This document shows positions 46,356 to 54,807 of a stretch of 64,000 nt of DNA, piece after piece (positions within the stretch are counted from its first letter, which is position 1; every line of letters starts with the position of its first letter). Location of the stretch: positions 1 through 64,000 of the forward strand of contig NZ_JAUMZU010000002.1 in NCBI RefSeq assembly GCF_030527965.1, given 5' to 3'. The DNA comes from Neisseria sp. GTDB taxonomy: Bacteria > Pseudomonadota > Gammaproteobacteria > Burkholderiales > Neisseriaceae. The translations under genes and the position numbers were made by a program. The notes under the pieces are model-generated. The model did not search any database and was not told the DNA's origin. It saw only the letters and a list, made by a program, of their open reading frames with translations.

Positions 46356-49148
46356 ATGTCCCCAACCCTTCTTCTCGTCGACGGCTCCTCTTATCTCTAC
46401 CGCGCCTATCACGCCATGGCACCGCTTACCGCGCCCGACGGCACGCCCACCGGCGCGATGTACGGCGTGCTGAACATGCTGCGCCGCCTGCGTGCCGATT
46501 ATGTGCACGACTATTGCGCCGTCATCTTCGATGCCAAAGGCAAAAATTTCCGCCACCATCTGTTCCCCGACTATAAAGCCACCCGCCCGCCGATGCCCGA
46601 CGATTTGCGCCCGCAGGCGGAAATGCTGCCCGACTTGGTGCGGCTGATGGGCTGGCCGGTGCTGGTGGTGCCGGATGTGGAAGCCGACGACGTCATCGGC
46701 ACGCTGGCGCGGCAAGGCGAGAGCGAGGGTTGGCAGGTGGTGATTTCCACCGGCGATAAAGATATGGCGCAACTGGTCAACGAGCATGTTTCGCTGGTCA
46801 ACACCATGAGCGGCGAAACGCTGGATATCGAAGGCGTACAAACCAAATTCGGCGTGCGGCCGAACCAAATCCGCGATTATCTCGCGCTGATGGGTGACAA
46901 AGTCGACAACGTGCCCGGCGTGGAAAAATGCGGCCCCAAAACAGCGGTTAAATGGCTGGATCAATACGGCAGCCTGCAAAACGTGATGGCGCACGCCGCC
47001 GAAATCAAAGGCAAAGTGGGCGAGCATCTGCAAGCCGCGCTGCCTAAACTGCCGCTGTCTTACGAATTGGTTACGATTAAAACCGATGTCGATTTGCACG
47101 CCGATTTAGCCGAAGGCATCAACAGCTTGCGTCGTCGCTCGCCGCAATGGGCGCAGCTGGCAGTAGAATTCAAACGCCTCAATTTCCGCACTTGGCTCAA
47201 AGAAGCAGAAACGCGGATGCACGAAGAAGCGGGCGATTTATTCAGCGCGGCCGACATCGGCGAACAAGCCGCGCTGGCTGCGGAAAGGCCGTCTGAAAAC
47301 CTGCCCAAGCTGCCTGAAAAAGCCCCCGCACCGGCCGCGTTGAATTACCAAGCCATCACTACCGAAGCGCAGCTCGCCACCTTGCTCGATAAACTCAAAC
47401 AAGCCGACACCATCGCCATCGACACCGAAACCACCAGCCTCAACGCCTTGGAAGCGCAGTTGGTCGGTATCAGCATTGCCTTTCAGGCCGGCGAAGCCGT
47501 TTATATTCCGCTCGGCCACACGCCCACCGCCGCGCCGCAGCAACTTGATTTATCGGCTACGCTTAAACAATTACAACCGTATTTGGAAAATGCCTGTCTG
47601 AAAAAAATCGGCCAGAATCTGAAATACGACCAACATATCTTCGCCAACTACGGCATCGCCTTAAACGGCATTGCCGGCGATGCCATGCTGGCTTCATACA
47701 TTATCGAAAGCCATCTGGGGCACGGCTTGGACGAGCTGGCCGAACGCTGGCTCGGCTTGCCCACCATTACCTACGAATCGCTGTGCGGTAAAGGCGCCAA
47801 GCAGATTTCCTTTGCCGATGTTGCGCTTGAACAAGCCACCGAATATGCCGCCCAAGACGCCGATTTCGCCCTGCGCATCGAAAGCCATCTGAAAGCGCAG
47901 ATGGATGCCAAACAGCTTGAAATGTACGAGCAAATGGAATTGCCCGTTGCCCAAGTATTGTTTGAAATGGAGCGAAACGGCGTGCAGATTGATAAAAACG
48001 AGCTGGCCGCGCAAAGCCACGAACTCGGCAGCCGCCTGCTCGAATTAGAGCAACAGGCCTATGCCGTTGCCGGCCAGCCGTTCAACCTCAATTCGCCCAA
48101 GCAGCTGCAAGAAATCCTGTTCGATAAAATGGGCATACCCGTCAAAGGTCTGAAAAAAACCGCATCCGGCGGCATTTCCACCAACGAAGCCGTGCTTGAA
48201 CAGCTTGCTGCCGACTATCCGCTGCCCAAAATCATTTTGCAAAACCGCAGTTTGGCCAAACTTAAATCCACCTATACCGACAAACTGCCCGAAATGATTT
48301 CGCCGCAAGACGGCCGCGTTCACACCACCTACGCCCAAGCCGTTGCCATTACCGGCCGCCTCGCCAGCAACAACCCCAATCTGCAAAACATCCCCATCCG
48401 CACCGAAGAAGGCCGTAAAGTGCGCCGCGCCTTTACCGCCCCGGCAGGCAGCAGCATCGTTTCCGCCGACTATTCCCAAATCGAATTGCGCATCATGGCG
48501 CACCTTTCCGGCGACAAAACCCTGCTGGAAGCCTTCAAGCACGGCGAAGACGTACACCGCCGAACCGCCGCTGAAGTGTTCGGCATCGCCCCCGAAAGCG
48601 TTAGCCCCGAGCAGCGCCGCTATGCCAAAACCATCAACTTCGGCCTGATTTACGGCATGGGCCAATACGGCCTCGCCAAATCGCTCGGCATCGACAACCT
48701 TTCCGCCAAAAACTTTATCGACCGCTATTTCGCCCGCTATCCCGGCGTGGCCGACTACATGCAGCGCACTAAAGAGCAGGCCGCTCAGCAAGGCTATGTC
48801 GAAACCCTGTTTGGTCGCCGCCTTTATTTGCCCGACATCCACAGCAAAAACGGCAACGCCCGCGCCGGCGCAGAGCGCGCCGCCATCAACGCCCCCATGC
48901 AAGGCACCGCATCCGACCTGATCAAACGCGCCATGATAGCCGTTTCCAACTGGCTCGCCGCAGACGGCCTCAACAGCCGCCTGATTATGCAGGTGCACGA
49001 CGAATTGGTTTTGGAAGTGCCCGATGCCGAGCTGGATTTAGTGCGGCAAAAACTGCCCGAAATTATGGCTCAAGTCGGCAATGGCTTGTTAAACGTGCCG
49101 CTGCTGGCCGAAATCGGTGCAGGCAGTAATTGGGATGATGCGCATTGA
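46356..49148 (+). CDS. polA: DNA polymerase I
   Basis: A 930-residue polymerase with all three domains: 5'-3' exonuclease (LLLVDGSSYLYRAYHAM at the start, then GDKDMAQLV and MGDKVDNVPGVEKCG), 3'-5' exonuclease (IAIDTETTSLNALEAQLVGI, keeping the DxE pair, so proofreading is probably active) and family A polymerase (SADYSQIELRIMAHLSGD, RRYAKTINFGLIYGMG and VHDELVLEVP). Length fits neisserial PolA. Two uptake words of different dialects are encoded in it: AGGCCGTCTGAA at 47286-47297, read as RPSEN, and TGCCTGTCTGAA at 47591-47602, read as NACLK. Confidence 0.97.
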   Translation: MSPTLLLVDGSSYLYRAYHAMAPLTAPDGTPTGAMYGVLNMLRRLRADYVHDYCAVIFDAKGKNFRHHLFPDYKATRPPMPDDLRPQAEMLPDLVRLMGWPVLVVPDVEADDVIGTLARQGESEGWQVVISTGDKDMAQLVNEHVSLVNTMSGETLDIEGVQTKFGVRPNQIRDYLALMGDKVDNVPGVEKCGPKTAVKWLDQYGSLQNVMAHAAEIKGKVGEHLQAALPKLPLSYELVTIKTDVDLHADLAEGINSLRRRSPQWAQLAVEFKRLNFRTWLKEAETRMHEEAGDLFSAADIGEQAALAAERPSENLPKLPEKAPAPAALNYQAITTEAQLATLLDKLKQADTIAIDTETTSLNALEAQLVGISIAFQAGEAVYIPLGHTPTAAPQQLDLSATLKQLQPYLENACLKKIGQNLKYDQHIFANYGIALNGIAGDAMLASYIIESHLGHGLDELAERWLGLPTITYESLCGKGAKQISFADVALEQATEYAAQDADFALRIESHLKAQMDAKQLEMYEQMELPVAQVLFEMERNGVQIDKNELAAQSHELGSRLLELEQQAYAVAGQPFNLNSPKQLQEILFDKMGIPVKGLKKTASGGISTNEAVLEQLAADYPLPKIILQNRSLAKLKSTYTDKLPEMISPQDGRVHTTYAQAVAITGRLASNNPNLQNIPIRTEEGRKVRRAFTAPAGSSIVSADYSQIELRIMAHLSGDKTLLEAFKHGEDVHRRTAAEVFGIAPESVSPEQRRYAKTINFGLIYGMGQYGLAKSLGIDNLSAKNFIDRYFARYPGVADYMQRTKEQAAQQGYVETLFGRRLYLPDIHSKNGNARAGAERAAINAPMQGTASDLIKRAMIAVSNWLAADGLNSRLIMQVHDELVLEVPDAELDLVRQKLPEIMAQVGNGLLNVPLLAEIGAGSNWDDAH
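47286..47297 (+). repeat. AG-DUS (other Neisseria dialect) inside polA
   Basis: A perfect AGGCCGTCTGAA, the AG-DUS form used by other Neisseria species, in a genome segment otherwise full of the wad-type word. It lies in the Ala/Pro-rich linker between the 5'-3' and 3'-5' exonuclease domains and is read as RPSEN. Confidence 0.75.
47591..47602 (+). repeat. wad-type DNA uptake sequence inside polA
   Basis: A perfect TGCCTGTCTGAA, followed by a run of A, encoding NACLKK within the 3'-5' exonuclease domain of PolA. Confidence 0.85.
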
Positions 49149-49191
49149 GTTGGATAAGTGTGTTTGTAACGATATAAAAAAGGAAGGGAAA

Positions 49192-51216
49192 ATGGATTTA
49201 CTCGAACAGTTTAATAAATTGATAGATGAAGGCATAGAGCTCAACAATGATGAACAGTTTCCAGCAGCTATAGCGAAATTTCAAGCTGCTTTATACGTTG
49301 TGAAACATCTGGAACATGACCAGCAACGTACTAGAGAACTTTATAATGGAGAACATTGGCTGGGAAGATGTTATTTAGAACGGGCGAAGCGGATATCGGA
49401 CGAAGAAGATGCACAGGAGAGTTTTAGACGGGCTCGCAAGCATTTTGAAGAGTCTTTGCTGTGGGCAGAGCAGCGGCAAGAAAAACAGCAGCGTATTTTG
49501 CTACTCTATAATGCTGAACATTGGTTGGGGCGCTGTTATTTGGAACAGGGAGAGCGGATATGGGATGAAGAAAATGCACGGGAAAGCCTTAAGCATGCTC
49601 GTGAGCATTTTGAGAAATCGTTGTTATGGGCAGAGCAGCGGCAAGGAGAACAGCAGCGTATTAGAGCACTTCATAATGCCGAACATTGGTTGGGGCGCTG
49701 TTATTTGGAACTGGGGAAGCGGATATCGAATGATCAAGTTGCGCGGAGAAGGTTGAAACAGGCTCGCAAGCATTTTAAGGAATCTTTGCTGTGGGCAGAG
49801 CAGCGGCAAGAAGAACAGCAGCGTACTAGAGCTCTTCATAATGCTAAACATTGGTTGGGGCGCTGTTATTTGGAACTGGGGAAGCGGATATCGAATGATC
49901 AAGTTGCACAGGGAAGGTTGAAACAGGTTGCACAGGGAAGGTTGAAACAGGCTCGCAAGCATTTTGAGGAGTCTTTGCTGTGGGCAAATCGGCAGCAAGA
50001 AGAACAGCAGCGTATTCAAATGTTGAGTAATGCTAGGTATTGGTTGGGCTCTTGTTACTTTGAAATGTTGAGATTAGAAAAATTAGAAAACAACAGAAAG
50101 TTATACCTTCAGTATTTTAGAATGAAAAGACGTGAGATTTTTTTTCAGTTGCCTAGTTGGAATTGCCACCTGAGACATTCTATTGCCACGATTCTAGCTG
50201 TGCTAAAAATTTCACCTGTTGAATTTGGTAAAACCCCTCTTGCGCATTACACTTCGCCTTCCGTATGCGAGCTATTACTAGGCTTAGGGAAACAAAATGC
50301 TTTTCAAGAGGATAAAGAGCCTTCTCAAAATAAAACACCCAGTAAGATGCGGCTTAACAGCTCTACTTATATGAACGATCCGCTTGAAGGAGGAATCTTG
50401 GCTGATTATCTCGGACAACAAGCATTATCCTTGGATAATAAAATCGAGCTGGCATCCCACAGCGCTTTTTTCACTTGCTTTTCCGCCCGAGTGAATGATT
50501 TGAATCAGTTTCGGCTATATGGAAAAGTTAATGGTGTGGAAGCATCAGGTTGTTGTCTGGTCGTTAATAGCAAGCAGTCTTGGATAAGAGAGGCTGATAT
50601 TATCAATACTTATCAACATAATATAGATGACGGTGATAAGATGGCTTTGGAAACACTATCGTCTACTACAAAGAATCAAACAAAGCGATCTCTGCCGCTG
50701 TATCAAGTTGCTTATCTTTTTTATCGTGATGATTATCTGAAAATGGATGATTACGATATTTTTCAGGCTGATTTTAAAGAAAATCCAGCTAATTGCCCAT
50801 TTGGCATCCGTTTAAAACCGATTAGCCAAGATATGACTTGGCATCAGTTTAGAACAGAGCAGTTAAAAACCGCGTTGGAAAAACTGAAAGAAGACATGCA
50901 AGAAATAGAAGAAGTGCAGATCAAAGAAGCTTTGGAATATATCCGCTTCTTGTTTAAGGATTATGCCTTTAGAGATGAAGAAGAGTTTCGAGTGATGAAA
51001 ATCATGAACATTGATGATGAAGAGGTTCAGTATTGCAGTAAAACCAATACGCTTTATGTGGAATATGGCGAAATCGGCAATTTTTTGGATGAAGTGATTT
51101 TAGGCACCAATTATGAAAAAACCGATGATAAATACAAGATTGAAGTTTTCCGCCATTTGGCTAAGAAAAAATGGCCGAAATTGAAAGTCAGCCATTCTAC
51201 CTTGCCGATTCGATAA
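49192..51216 (+). CDS. TPR-like repeat protein with C-terminal DUF2971-like domain
   Basis: A 674-residue protein; the ATG at 49192 follows AGGAAGGGA. Residues about 45-310 are five tandem TPR-like units of 55 residues, each with HWLGRCYLE and KHFEESLLWAEQRQ; the last is divergent. Residues about 370-670 resemble DUF2971: RLNSSTYMNDPLEGG, FTCFSARVNDLNQFRLYG and DYAFRDEEEFRVMKI. DUF2971 function is unknown; such genes are usually accessory and strain-variable. It sits directly after polA, is more AT-rich than polA and is followed by palindromes, which suggests acquired DNA. Family assignment is moderate. Confidence 0.75.
   Translation: MDLLEQFNKLIDEGIELNNDEQFPAAIAKFQAALYVVKHLEHDQQRTRELYNGEHWLGRCYLERAKRISDEEDAQESFRRARKHFEESLLWAEQRQEKQQRILLLYNAEHWLGRCYLEQGERIWDEENARESLKHAREHFEKSLLWAEQRQGEQQRIRALHNAEHWLGRCYLELGKRISNDQVARRRLKQARKHFKESLLWAEQRQEEQQRTRALHNAKHWLGRCYLELGKRISNDQVAQGRLKQVAQGRLKQARKHFEESLLWANRQQEEQQRIQMLSNARYWLGSCYFEMLRLEKLENNRKLYLQYFRMKRREIFFQLPSWNCHLRHSIATILAVLKISPVEFGKTPLAHYTSPSVCELLLGLGKQNAFQEDKEPSQNKTPSKMRLNSSTYMNDPLEGGILADYLGQQALSLDNKIELASHSAFFTCFSARVNDLNQFRLYGKVNGVEASGCCLVVNSKQSWIREADIINTYQHNIDDGDKMALETLSSTTKNQTKRSLPLYQVAYLFYRDDYLKMDDYDIFQADFKENPANCPFGIRLKPISQDMTWHQFRTEQLKTALEKLKEDMQEIEEVQIKEALEYIRFLFKDYAFRDEEEFRVMKIMNIDDEEVQYCSKTNTLYVEYGEIGNFLDEVILGTNYEKTDDKYKIEVFRHLAKKKWPKLKVSHSTLPIR
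49354..50040 (+). repeat. 165-bp coding tandem repeats with an internal 24-bp duplication
   Basis: The codon for His in HWLGRCYLE recurs at 49354, 49519, 49684 and 49849, exactly 165 bp apart, and the fifth (Tyr) at 50038, 189 bp further. The extra 24 bp is a direct duplication of an eight-codon unit (VAQGRLKQ) at about 49901-49948. Units three and four are almost identical at the DNA level. Confidence 0.9.
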
Positions 51217-51251
51217 ATATTATTAAGTTTGGCTGGGCTTGCATATAGATA

Positions 51252-51292
51252 AAGCATAACGAAATTGATGGGTAACCATTTTCGTTATGCTT
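51252..51292. terminator. 13-bp inverted repeat after the TPR/DUF2971 gene
   Basis: Arms AAGCATAACGAAA (51252-51264) and TTTCGTTATGCTT (51280-51292) are perfectly complementary around a 15-base loop, 35 bp after the gene stop. The T run is short, so termination is plausible but not certain. It is one of the few hairpins here not built from uptake sequences. Confidence 0.5.
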
Positions 51293-51294
51293 AA

Positions 51295-51312
51295 AAAATG
51301 AAATTTCATTTT
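51295..51312. repeat. 18-bp perfect palindrome
   Basis: AAAATGAAATTTCATTTT reads the same on both strands. It immediately follows the 13-bp inverted repeat and lies about 43 bp past the 3' end of the minus-strand lipoprotein gene at 51356. Confidence 0.6.
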
Positions 51313-51355
51313 CGCTTTGAGAAAAGCTTAATTCAATATGGATTTTGAATTTAAC

Positions 51356-51697
51356 TTAGCATCTTCCCGCTGCTTTTAATAAGGCATTGCATTGTGCTGA
51401 ATTGCCAGATTTAAGTTGGCTGCCGTCGGTTGTATTACATATTGCATCAGACGACATAGCGCCCATCAATGTTGTGATGTAACACTGATATCTCTTGCCT
51501 TTGAAAGTGGCATCGAATTTAATGGCATCAGCTTCGGATGGTCTTCGGTTGGAAATCTCAACGTTTTCTGCTGTAGTGCCAATGGCAAAAGCAGCTTTTT
51601 CTTTTAATGTGTTATCAGAAATAACTTTGTTGCCGATGACAGAACAGCCGGAAAGGATAAAGCCTAGCAATGCTACTGAGAAGATGGTTTTTTTCAT
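51356..51697 (-). CDS. small lipoprotein, unknown function
   Basis: A 113-residue lipoprotein: MKKTIFSVALLGFILSGC gives a signal peptide with lipobox LSGC (Cys18). The mature part contains YQCYITTLMG and four further cysteines, possibly paired. It lies 100 bp downstream of another lipoprotein gene on the same strand; the two proteins share the theme of a Cys-containing xECHIGT/YQCYITT segment but are not clear paralogues. Function unknown. Confidence 0.8.
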   Translation of the reverse strand: MKKTIFSVALLGFILSGCSVIGNKVISDNTLKEKAAFAIGTTAENVEISNRRPSEADAIKFDATFKGKRYQCYITTLMGAMSSDAICNTTDGSQLKSGNSAQCNALLKAAGRC

Positions 51698-51797
51698 TGA
51701 TGATCCTTAATTTGGTAAATAAAAAAGGTAAGGTTGTAAAAACTGTGAATCTTAAAAAATCTACGTTATGAAATCTTAGAATTGTGCATCGCTTAAA

Positions 51798-52337
51798 TTA
51801 ATTCAGGCTGCCTTTAAGCACAACGCGGCTGTTCCATGTGCCGATATGGCATTCGTATTCGCTGCCGCCTTTGGTTTGTTTGTCGAAATAGCTAACCATG
51901 CGAACGGATCTGGCTTTTTTCTTAGCTGCGGTGCCTTGGAAGCGTTTTACTGCGCTTAGGAAGGCGCGCTGACAGGTTTCGTCGGGCGTTTTGTGAACGG
52001 CATTGGCGATTTGGCGGGACACTAAGGTTTGCGAGCCTACGCTGCCGTAGCTGACTTTAATGGAAGGATCCAAAACTTCTTTTGCTTCGGCTGAATTCAA
52101 AGCGGCGGCGGCGGAGCACATAAAGCCGTCGTTTTGGCCTTTGTTATTAAATTTGCGGCCTTCGCCGATGCTGCGGCATGCGGTGCCGCTGGCTTGTTTC
52201 GTGTGTTCGGTTTGTTTTTGCGCGTGTGCTGCCGGTGCTGCTTCGGTTTCGGCGGTTTCGGGTTGCTTTTTGGCAGCGCATGCCGAAAGAGAAAGAGCAA
52301 TGGCGATGGTTAATAATGAGGCGGCAGAAGGTTTCAT
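51798..52337 (-). CDS. lipoprotein, unknown function
   Basis: A 179-residue lipoprotein. The ATG at 52337 is chosen for an AAGGAGC site seven bases upstream. The signal peptide ends SLSAC (Cys20). An Ala/Glu/Gln-rich linker follows (about 21-55), then a domain with GFMCSAAAALNSAEAKEVL and YECHIGTWNSRVVLKG. Function unknown. A single uptake sequence lies upstream at about 52427. Confidence 0.8.
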   Translation of the reverse strand: MKPSAASLLTIAIALSLSACAAKKQPETAETEAAPAAHAQKQTEHTKQASGTACRSIGEGRKFNNKGQNDGFMCSAAAALNSAEAKEVLDPSIKVSYGSVGSQTLVSRQIANAVHKTPDETCQRAFLSAVKRFQGTAAKKKARSVRMVSYFDKQTKGGSEYECHIGTWNSRVVLKGSLN

Positions 52338-52542
52338 ATAAGCTCCTTTGTAAGATTCAAACGGGGATTGCAGAGAAACGTATATTTTCATTCTAATGTA
52401 TTTTACTAAAGTTTACAAATAAAAATGCCTGTCTGAAAAAGCCAAGGCAAGGAAGGGCAGGCGGTTGAAACTTGCCAAACAATCAAATAATCTTTAACAT
52501 CGGCTGCCACACACTGTTTAACTTTACTGAGGAGCAAAACCT

Positions 52543-53163
52543 ATGGCTTATACATTGCCCGAACTCGGCTATGCCTATGATGCGCTGGAGCCGCATTTCG
52601 ATGAAATGACCATGAATATCCACCACACCAAACACCATCAGGCTTATGTTAATAATGCCAATGCTGCGCTGGAATCCTTGCCTGAATTTGCGAAATTGCC
52701 GGCTGAAGAACTGATTGCGCGTCTGGCCGAGCTGCCTGCCGATAAGCAAACCGTATTGCGCAATAATGCGGGCGGCCATGCCAACCATTCGTTTTTCTGG
52801 AAAAGCCTGAAGCAGGGCACGGAATTAAAAGGTGCGTTGAAAGCGGCGATTGAGCGTGATTTCGGCTCGGTTGATGAGTTCAAAGCAGAATTTGAAAAAG
52901 CGGCCGCCAGCCGTTTCGGCTCCGGTTGGGCATGGCTGGTGTTGGATGGCGGGCGTTTGAAAGTTGTTTCCACTGCCAACCAAGACAGCCCGCTGATGGG
53001 TGAAGCCGTAGCCGGTTGCAAAGGTTATCCTGTTATCGGTTTGGATGTTTGGGAACATGCTTATTATCTGAAATTCCAAAACCGTCGCCCCGATTATATT
53101 AAAACCTATTGGAATGTTGTGAATTGGGATGAGGCGGCTCGCCGTTTTGAATCTCAAGCGTAA
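52543..53163 (+). CDS. sodA: manganese superoxide dismutase
   Basis: A 206-residue Mn/Fe SOD that converts superoxide to oxygen and peroxide. The metal ligands are His27, His82, Asp168 and His172 ([26 protein letters not shown]). Gly77 and Gln147 positions fit the manganese type. The sequence is strikingly close to E. coli SodA over its whole length ([52 protein letters not shown]). Meningococci and gonococci carry an iron-type SodB instead. The ATG is preceded by AGGAGC. A DUS hairpin follows the gene. Confidence 0.95.
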   Translation: MAYTLPELGYAYDALEPHFDEMTMNIHHTKHHQAYVNNANAALESLPEFAKLPAEELIARLAELPADKQTVLRNNAGGHANHSFFWKSLKQGTELKGALKAAIERDFGSVDEFKAEFEKAAASRFGSGWAWLVLDGGRLKVVSTANQDSPLMGEAVAGCKGYPVIGLDVWEHAYYLKFQNRRPDYIKTYWNVVNWDEAARRFESQA

Positions 53164-53182
53164 AGCTTTTAGGTTTTAAGGT

Positions 53183-53220
53183 ACAATGCCTGTCTGAAAA
53201 AATGTTCAGACAGGCATTGT
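53183..53220. terminator. inverted DUS pair after sodA
   Basis: A 16-bp stem of two facing uptake sequences with a short loop, 20 bp past the sodA stop, followed by TTATTTT on the plus strand. Confidence 0.8.
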
Positions 53221-53357
53221 TATTTTCTGATTTTTCGGCTGAATTTATGGCCGAGCATCTGCAATGGCGGCACCATAAAATAAGCCGATTCAACTCTGAA
53301 TTAATTTGAATAAATTTAAGCGCATTCATATACGACACGAAATAACTCAACATCATT

Positions 53358-54557
53358 ATGAAAAAAATACCTTCCGTTCTTCTTTCTCGCTCGAAGCGCA
53401 TGTTTTCTTTGCTGCTGATGCTGGCCGTTTCGCAAACTGCCTGTTTTTCCCAGGCTTCATCGAATCCGGAGCAGATTCTTGAGAATGCCGCAGGCAAAAC
53501 GGCAGCCCCAAAAGAAGGCGGCCTGATGCTGGATACGGCCCGCCATTTTTATCCTGTTCCCGTTATCAAAGATTTTATTGATACATTGTCTCACTCAGGA
53601 GGCAGTTTTCTGCATTTGCATTTTTCCGATAATGAAAACTACGCGTTGGAAAGCCGTATTCTTAATCAACGTGCGGAAGATGCCCGCGTGAATGAAGAAG
53701 GTCTTTATGTTAACCCCGTAACTGACAAGCCGTTTTTAAGTTTTGCCCAGCTTGACGAAATTAAGGCTTATGCCAAAGCCAGAAATATTGAATTGATTCC
53801 CGAGCTGGATAGCCCCAGCCATATGGATGCTATTTTTGCGCTGTTGGCGAATGCCCGCGGAAAAAGTTATGTTAATTCATTGAAATCAAAAGGTTCTGAT
53901 GATGAAATTAACGTTAACAAACCGGAAAGCATTGCGTTTGTTAAGTCTTTAATCGGGGAAGTAGCCGATGCGTTTGGCGACGGCAGCCGCCATTTTCATA
54001 TCGGCGGAGACGAATTCGGCTATGATGTTGAAAGCAATCATGAATTTATCCGTTATGCCAATTCGTTGGCCGGTTTTCTGAAGGCAAGGAAGTTAACCCC
54101 GCGCATGTGGAACGACGGCGTAATCAAAGCGACGGTCGATAAACTGGATCATGATATACAGATTACATACTGGAGCTATGATGGCGATACGGAGAATAAA
54201 CAGGACGCCAAAACACGCAGAAATATCCGTGCCAGCTTGCCTGATTTGTTGGCAAAAGGTTTCGGCGTATTGAATTACAATTCCTATTACCTTTACATCA
54301 CGCCGCAACAAAACTGGCGCACGTCGCATGACAGCGATTTTGCCATGCGCGACGTTGAAAACCGTTGGAACCTTGGCGTATGGGACGGCGAAAACAAGGC
54401 AAACGCGGTTAAAGACCCGAGTAAGATTCTAGGCGCGGCCTTGTCTATTTGGGGCGAGAATGCGGGTTCAATGAGCAGTCAAACAATTCAAAAATATACC
54501 AGCGGTCTGCTTGAATCGGTAATTAAAAAAACCCATGCGCAGACTGATAAAAAATAA
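53358..54557 (+). CDS. dispersin-B-like GH20 beta-N-acetylglucosaminidase
   Basis: A 399-residue exported GH20 enzyme. It tracks Aggregatibacter dispersin B closely over its length: GLMLDTARHFY, SGGSFLHLHFSDNENYALES, LIPELDSPSHM, HFHIGGDEFGYDVESNHEF (catalytic Asp218-Glu219), ITYWSYDGDTENK, VLNYNSYYLYI and ALSIWGE. Dispersin B degrades poly-N-acetylglucosamine in biofilm. The signal peptide is at the N-terminus (start 53358, or Met at 53400); a weak lipobox-like QTAC is present. It stands alone between sodA and metE. No PNAG synthesis genes (pgaABCD) lie in the window. Confidence 0.9.
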   Translation: MKKIPSVLLSRSKRMFSLLLMLAVSQTACFSQASSNPEQILENAAGKTAAPKEGGLMLDTARHFYPVPVIKDFIDTLSHSGGSFLHLHFSDNENYALESRILNQRAEDARVNEEGLYVNPVTDKPFLSFAQLDEIKAYAKARNIELIPELDSPSHMDAIFALLANARGKSYVNSLKSKGSDDEINVNKPESIAFVKSLIGEVADAFGDGSRHFHIGGDEFGYDVESNHEFIRYANSLAGFLKARKLTPRMWNDGVIKATVDKLDHDIQITYWSYDGDTENKQDAKTRRNIRASLPDLLAKGFGVLNYNSYYLYITPQQNWRTSHDSDFAMRDVENRWNLGVWDGENKANAVKDPSKILGAALSIWGENAGSMSSQTIQKYTSGLLESVIKKTHAQTDKK

Positions 54558-54807
54558 TGCACCGATAGATGAGAGATGCCTGTCTGAAAACATTTTTATT
54601 ATTGATGATATGGGTTTCAGAAAGAAGCCGATAAAGGCAGATTTGAATCTTCGGTAAAGATAAAGCAGCGTATTTGATTTCTTTTGAGTTGCATTAAAAA
54701 AATTCATACGGCTATGCAAATTAATCGTTTGCAACCTTTAAGAAAACCGTTCATCATGCAACCATCGCAAACAAGCATCCGCAATGAATTCCCAAGGAGT
54801 TTTTATT

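Noticed and set aside
46329-47099. 256-codon antisense frame overlapping the start of polA
   Set aside because: Shadow of the PolA 5'-3' exonuclease domain; no ribosome site and no family match.
48045-48998. 317-codon open frame on the minus strand inside polA
   Set aside because: It lies wholly antisense to the polymerase domain, has repetitive Gly/Ala/Val-rich composition from GC-rich codon shadowing, and has no recognisable domain.
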